Of a stretch of DNA of 35,262 bases, positions 31,582-35,262 are shown piece by piece (positions within the stretch are counted from its first letter, which is position 1; every line of letters starts with the position of its first letter). The stretch spans positions 1 to 35,262 of the forward strand of contig CABZTA010000008.1 in assembly GCA_902528485.1 (NCBI GenBank). Reading direction: 5' to 3'. Source of the stretch: an uncultured SAR86 cluster bacterium. GTDB lineage: Bacteria > Pseudomonadota > Gammaproteobacteria > Magnimaribacterales > AG-339-G14. The position numbers and the translations under genes were made by a program. The notes below the pieces were generated by a model. The model worked only from the letters and a program-made list of their open reading frames with translations, was not told the origin of the DNA and did no database searches.

Positions 31582-32559
31582 ATGGTAACAATTAGATTAT
31601 CCAGAAGTGGGGCGAAGAAAAAACCCTTCTATCATTTCACCGTCACTGACTCTAGAAGGCCTAGAGACAGTGGTTATATTGAAAGGTTAGGTTTTTTCAA
31701 TCCATTCGCGTCCGGTCAAGAAATACGTCTCAAAATTGATCATGAGAGACTTGAATATTGGCTTAGCAAAGGTGCTCAAACCTCCGAGAAGGTAACTAAT
31801 CTTGTTAAGGAGTCAAAAATGACTCCTGATGAACTCTCTAAACTTCAGGATAAAAAGGAGTCAAGAAAGCAAAAGATTATTGCAAAAAAATCAGAACAAA
31901 ATAAAATTGACAACTCGTCAGATCAATCTAGCAATGAAAATTCAGACGTAGATGTTGCGGATGGAGAAAATTTAAATAAAGAGGAAGTAAATATGGAAGA
32001 TGATAAAAATATTATTGAAGAAAGCATAGAAGGAGTTGGTGAAACTGCTAAAGAAGCCATCGAAGGAGCTGCTGAAGTCGCTGGAGAAGGCGTAGAGGCT
32101 GTTGTTGAAACAGCTGGAGCTGCTGCTGAAGGGGTTGTCGATACTGCTAAGGAAGTTATCGAAGCAGTTGGTGAAACTGTTGATGCCGCTGTAGATGGAG
32201 TAACTGAAGTTGCAAGCGAAGTTGCTGAAGCAGCTAGCGAAGTTGCAGATGCTGTCATGGACGGTGATGTAAAGGGTGCCGTCAAGGAAGTAGCTGAAGG
32301 AGTTACCGAAGTTGCAGAAGCTGCAGTTGATGCTGTAACAGATACTGCATCAGAAGTAGTTGAAGGTGCTGCAGAAATAGTGGGTGAAGCAGCTGAGACA
32401 GTAGTTGATACCGCTAAAGAGGCTGTAGAAGGCGTCGGAGAAGTTGTTGAGGAAGCTGTTGAAGCGGTAAGCGAAACAGTTGAAGCTGCCGTTGAGGGAG
32501 TCTCAAACGTCGTTGAATCCATCAAGGATGCTGTAACAGGCGAAGACGACGAAAAATAA
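31582..32559 (+). CDS. rpsP: 30S ribosomal protein S16 with very long C-terminal Ala/Val/Glu-rich 11-mer repeat extension
   Basis: N-terminal ~85 aa [41 protein letters not shown] is S16; remainder is charged linker then repeats such as [22 protein letters not shown]; followed by rimM-trmD-rplS. Confidence 0.93.
   Translation: MVTIRLSRSGAKKKPFYHFTVTDSRRPRDSGYIERLGFFNPFASGQEIRLKIDHERLEYWLSKGAQTSEKVTNLVKESKMTPDELSKLQDKKESRKQKIIAKKSEQNKIDNSSDQSSNENSDVDVADGENLNKEEVNMEDDKNIIEESIEGVGETAKEAIEGAAEVAGEGVEAVVETAGAAAEGVVDTAKEVIEAVGETVDAAVDGVTEVASEVAEAASEVADAVMDGDVKGAVKEVAEGVTEVAEAAVDAVTDTASEVVEGAAEIVGEAAETVVDTAKEAVEGVGEVVEEAVEAVSETVEAAVEGVSNVVESIKDAVTGEDDEK
32047..32540 (+). repeat. Degenerate coding repeat (about 33 nt / 11 aa) in the S16 extension
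   Basis: Recurring GxxETVxAAVEGV / [11 protein letters not shown] / [12 protein letters not shown] units in the translated sequence. Confidence 0.75.
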
Positions 32560-32580
32560 TATCTATTTTTCATTAATGAA

Positions 32581-33084
32581 ATGGGGTTTGCTGAAAAAGT
32601 GAACCTCATTTTGATTGGTAGGCTTGGAAAACCGATAGGTTTGAAAGGTCATCTTAATCTAATAGCCCACTCAGATAATCCATCTGGACTGTCTAAATAT
32701 AAAGAATTTTTCATTGATGCTGACGGTATCCATAAATTTACTTTAGACAAAATATCCAAATCAGGAAAAAAAACTTTAATTAAGTTTGATTCTATAAACT
32801 CGATGTCCGAGGCAGAAAAACTCAAAAATCTGGATCTTTTTATTGATGAAGATAATCTGCCTGATCTTCCAGATGGCGAATTTTATTGGAAAGACTTGAT
32901 TGGAAAAAAAGTGATGAGTTTAAACAATAACTACAATGGATACGTTAAAGAAATAATGCCTACAGGAGCTAATGATGTTCTTGTTTGCGACATTAACAAT
33001 GAAGAAGTTTTAATTCCTTTGATATTTGGTAAGTTTGTAATTGAAATTAGCGAACACATAATAGTGGATTGGGAAATTGATTAA
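32581..33084 (+). CDS. rimM: 16S rRNA processing protein RimM
   Basis: LIGRLGKPIGLKGHLNL, GEFYWKDLIGKKV, EVLIPLI; synteny. Confidence 0.95.
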   Translation: MGFAEKVNLILIGRLGKPIGLKGHLNLIAHSDNPSGLSKYKEFFIDADGIHKFTLDKISKSGKKTLIKFDSINSMSEAEKLKNLDLFIDEDNLPDLPDGEFYWKDLIGKKVMSLNNNYNGYVKEIMPTGANDVLVCDINNEEVLIPLIFGKFVIEISEHIIVDWEID

Positions 33085-33868
33085 AAAATATGCCTTTATT
33101 TCTGTTTTCCCAGAAATTTTTGTTCCATTCTCTCAATCCGGAATCGTAAAAAAAGCTACGGATTCAGGATTAATTCAAATCAAAAGTTTTAATCCCAGAG
33201 ATTTTTTAAATAATAAAGACAGAATAGACGATAAGGTTTATGGGGGAGGACCTGGAATGGTATTTAAATCAGAACCGATACAAAAATGTATTAAACATAC
33301 TAAAGATACTTTTTCCGGCTCGTCAAAAGTAATTCATTTATCAGCATCTGGAGAAACCTTTACAGCACAAAAAGCCAGGGAGCTTTCAAAAGAAGATTCA
33401 CTAATATTTTTATCATCACGATACGAAGGTCTGGATCAGCGTGTCATAGACGCAGAAGTTGATAGGGAGATTAGCATTGGAGATTATGTATTAACGGGAG
33501 GTGAAATTCCCTCTATGGTTCTTTTAGAGGCCATCATCAGATTTATTGATGGCGTGGTTGGTGATGAAGAATCTGTAAATAATGATTCCTTCGAGAATGC
33601 TCTTTTGGAACATCCTCAATACACCAGACCAGACCAAAATGATCTTGGAGAAGTTCCTGAAACCCTACTGTCAGGAAATCATGACCAAATTGAAAAATGG
33701 AAGAGAAAACATTCACTTGGTAAGACTTTTTTAAGTAGGCAAGATCTTATCAGACAACATGATCTGAGCCAGCAAGATATCGACCTAATTAAAGAATTTC
33801 TTAGTGACCTTGGCTATGAATCTGATAGAATTGCCGAGCTTTTAAGCTTAATTGATAATGAAAACTAG
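33077..33868 (+). CDS. trmD: tRNA (guanine-N1)-methyltransferase TrmD; TTG start
   Basis: [45 protein letters not shown]. Confidence 0.97.
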   Translation: MIKKYAFISVFPEIFVPFSQSGIVKKATDSGLIQIKSFNPRDFLNNKDRIDDKVYGGGPGMVFKSEPIQKCIKHTKDTFSGSSKVIHLSASGETFTAQKARELSKEDSLIFLSSRYEGLDQRVIDAEVDREISIGDYVLTGGEIPSMVLLEAIIRFIDGVVGDEESVNNDSFENALLEHPQYTRPDQNDLGEVPETLLSGNHDQIEKWKRKHSLGKTFLSRQDLIRQHDLSQQDIDLIKEFLSDLGYESDRIAELLSLIDNEN

Positions 33869-34208
33869 AAAGTCAGTACAAATAGTCGAAAACGCTCAAC
33901 TAAAAGAGAACTTACCTGAATTCAATCAGGGAGATACAGTTTTAGTACAGGTTATTGTTAAAGAAGGGTCAAGGGAGAGAACACAACCTTTTGAAGGGGT
34001 TGTGATCGGTAGAAAAAATAGGGGTTTAAACTCATCATTTACCGTAAGAAAAATATCAAGTGGTATTGGTGTTGAAAGGACCTTTCAACTGCATAGTCCT
34101 TTGATTAAGTCAGTTGAATTAAAGAGAAAGGGTAAAGTTAGACAGTCTAAACTTTACTACCTTAGAGAAAGATCTGGAAGATCAGCAAGAATTCAAGAAA
34201 AAATCTAA
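33852..34208 (+). CDS. rplS: 50S ribosomal protein L19 (start may be 33858)
   Basis: [68 protein letters not shown]. Confidence 0.97.
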   Translation: MIMKTRKSVQIVENAQLKENLPEFNQGDTVLVQVIVKEGSRERTQPFEGVVIGRKNRGLNSSFTVRKISSGIGVERTFQLHSPLIKSVELKRKGKVRQSKLYYLRERSGRSARIQEKI

Positions 34209-34220
34209 TCTCTCGTTCTC

Positions 34221-35117
34221 ATGAGAGAAAATAGTTTACAAATAGAAAGTTTCATAGACTCCCTATGGATTGAAAAAGGGTTATCTAAAAATTCATTGGA
34301 CTCTTACTCAAGGGATCTGAATCTTTTTTTGAAATATTTGGATAAATCAAAAATTGTATTAACTAATGTGACCAGAGCAGAAATCATGGAATTTATGTCG
34401 TTTAGACTTTCTAAAGGCCTATCAGCTAAAACGGTTGCAAGAAATTTGTCTGTTCTAAAAGCTTTCTTTGGTCATCTTGAATCTAGAAATTTAATTCAAA
34501 GCAATCCTACAAAAGATATAGAGAGTCCAAAATTACCTAGAAAACTGCCTAATACGTTAACTGAGCAACAAATTAATGATCTTCTCGATGCCCCAAACGA
34601 AAAGACAAACTTAGGTTTTAGGGATAAAACAATGATTGAAGCTTTATATTCTTGCGGTATGCGTGTGTCGGAACTTCTTAATCTTAAATTAAGTGATATA
34701 AATTTTAATCAAGGGGTAATTAGAATTCTTGGAAAAGGTTCTAAAGAAAGAATAGTGCCAATAGGGGAGGAGCTTATCAGCTTATTAAAAAATTATATTG
34801 AGCTAATAAGACCCGAGTTACTTAAAAATGTTACAGAGGATCATTTATTTTTAAATTCTCGTGGAGCAGGAATTACCAGACAAGGTTTTTGGTTAAGAAT
34901 TAAGGATTATTGTATGAAGGCAAACATTGATTCATCTAAAATATCACCTCATACTTTGCGACATGCTTTTGCGACTCACTTACTGAATAATGGAGCCGAC
35001 TTGAGGGTTGTCCAACTTTTACTTGGACACGCGAGTCTCAATACAACCCAAATTTACACAGAAGTGGCAAACGAAAGACTAAAGTCTATTCATAAAACTC
35101 ATCATCCAAGAGGGTAA
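34221..35117 (+). CDS. xerD: Site-specific tyrosine recombinase XerD
   Basis: ALYSCGMRVSELLNLKLSDI, GKGSKERIVPIG, HTLRHAFATHLLNNGADLRVVQLLLGHASLNTTQIYTEV. Confidence 0.93.
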   Translation: MRENSLQIESFIDSLWIEKGLSKNSLDSYSRDLNLFLKYLDKSKIVLTNVTRAEIMEFMSFRLSKGLSAKTVARNLSVLKAFFGHLESRNLIQSNPTKDIESPKLPRKLPNTLTEQQINDLLDAPNEKTNLGFRDKTMIEALYSCGMRVSELLNLKLSDINFNQGVIRILGKGSKERIVPIGEELISLLKNYIELIRPELLKNVTEDHLFLNSRGAGITRQGFWLRIKDYCMKANIDSSKISPHTLRHAFATHLLNNGADLRVVQLLLGHASLNTTQIYTEVANERLKSIHKTHHPRG

Positions 35118-35118
35118 A

Positions 35119-35262
35119 ATGAGATATTTTGTTACAACCTCAGTTATTTTTTTTAGTCTTGTTTTAAGTTCCCAAGATAATAGGTTTCTTGATTCTTTGC
35201 AGTCCATTTTACCTTCTAGTTTTGAAATTGAATCGGTTTCTGTCTCTCCGCAAGAAGGTTTT
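35119..35262 (+). CDS. dsbC: Start of a secreted thiol:disulfide interchange protein, DsbC-like (truncated by window end)
   Basis: MRYFVTTSVIFFSLVLSSQDNRFLDSLQSILPSSFEIESVSVSPQEGF: signal peptide plus DsbC-like N-terminal domain; xerD-dsbC order is known. Confidence 0.5.
   Translation, partial: MRYFVTTSVIFFSLVLSSQDNRFLDSLQSILPSSFEIESVSVSPQEGF

Noticed and set aside
31923-32609. 228-aa antisense ORF (Ser/Thr/Ala-rich) opposite the rpsP tail
   Set aside because: Mirror of the low-complexity repeat in the sense strand; stop-free by codon composition (GCN/GAA/GTT), no homologous-looking domain.
34221-35117. Tyrosine recombinase as sign of an integron or mobile element
   Set aside because: Sequence and context (followed by a dsbC-like gene) fit housekeeping XerD; no att-like repeats or cargo seen.

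Overview
AT-rich, very gene-dense chromosomal window. Gene content and order look like a streamlined marine gammaproteobacterium (SAR86-like is a guess from style, not shown). Most of it is core genome on the + strand: hisS(3' part)-yfgM-bamB-der; sdhCDAB-sucCD plus a small coupled membrane gene; a short - strand block (MDR oxidoreductase, a 27-aa mini-ORF, tusA, MATE exporter); a hexapeptide acyltransferase and pdxB; a tightly overlapping run desaturase-msrB-murJ-ribF-ileS-lspA-ispH-dadA-like-ampD-yajQ-ampG; groESL; a nickel superoxide dismutase locus (sodN-sodX) preceded by an unlisted 48-aa membrane mini-protein; a standalone PuuD-like membrane protein; a CorC/HlyC-type CBS protein; rpsP-rimM-trmD-rplS-xerD and the start of a dsbC-like gene. 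No tRNA, rRNA, CRISPR, IS element or phage module was recognised. Main points worth a second look: (1) ribosomal protein S16 with a ~240-residue extension made largely of 11-mer amphipathic Ala/Val/Glu repeats, with an internal RBS+ATG; (2) the His-containing mini-protein translationally coupled to NiSOD; (3) a VanZ-like gene broken by two compensating frameshifts at A7 and T7 runs in the ampG-groES gap; (4) a large dyad centred on the groESL -10 box; (5) a DUF1330-like membrane protein coupled to sucD.
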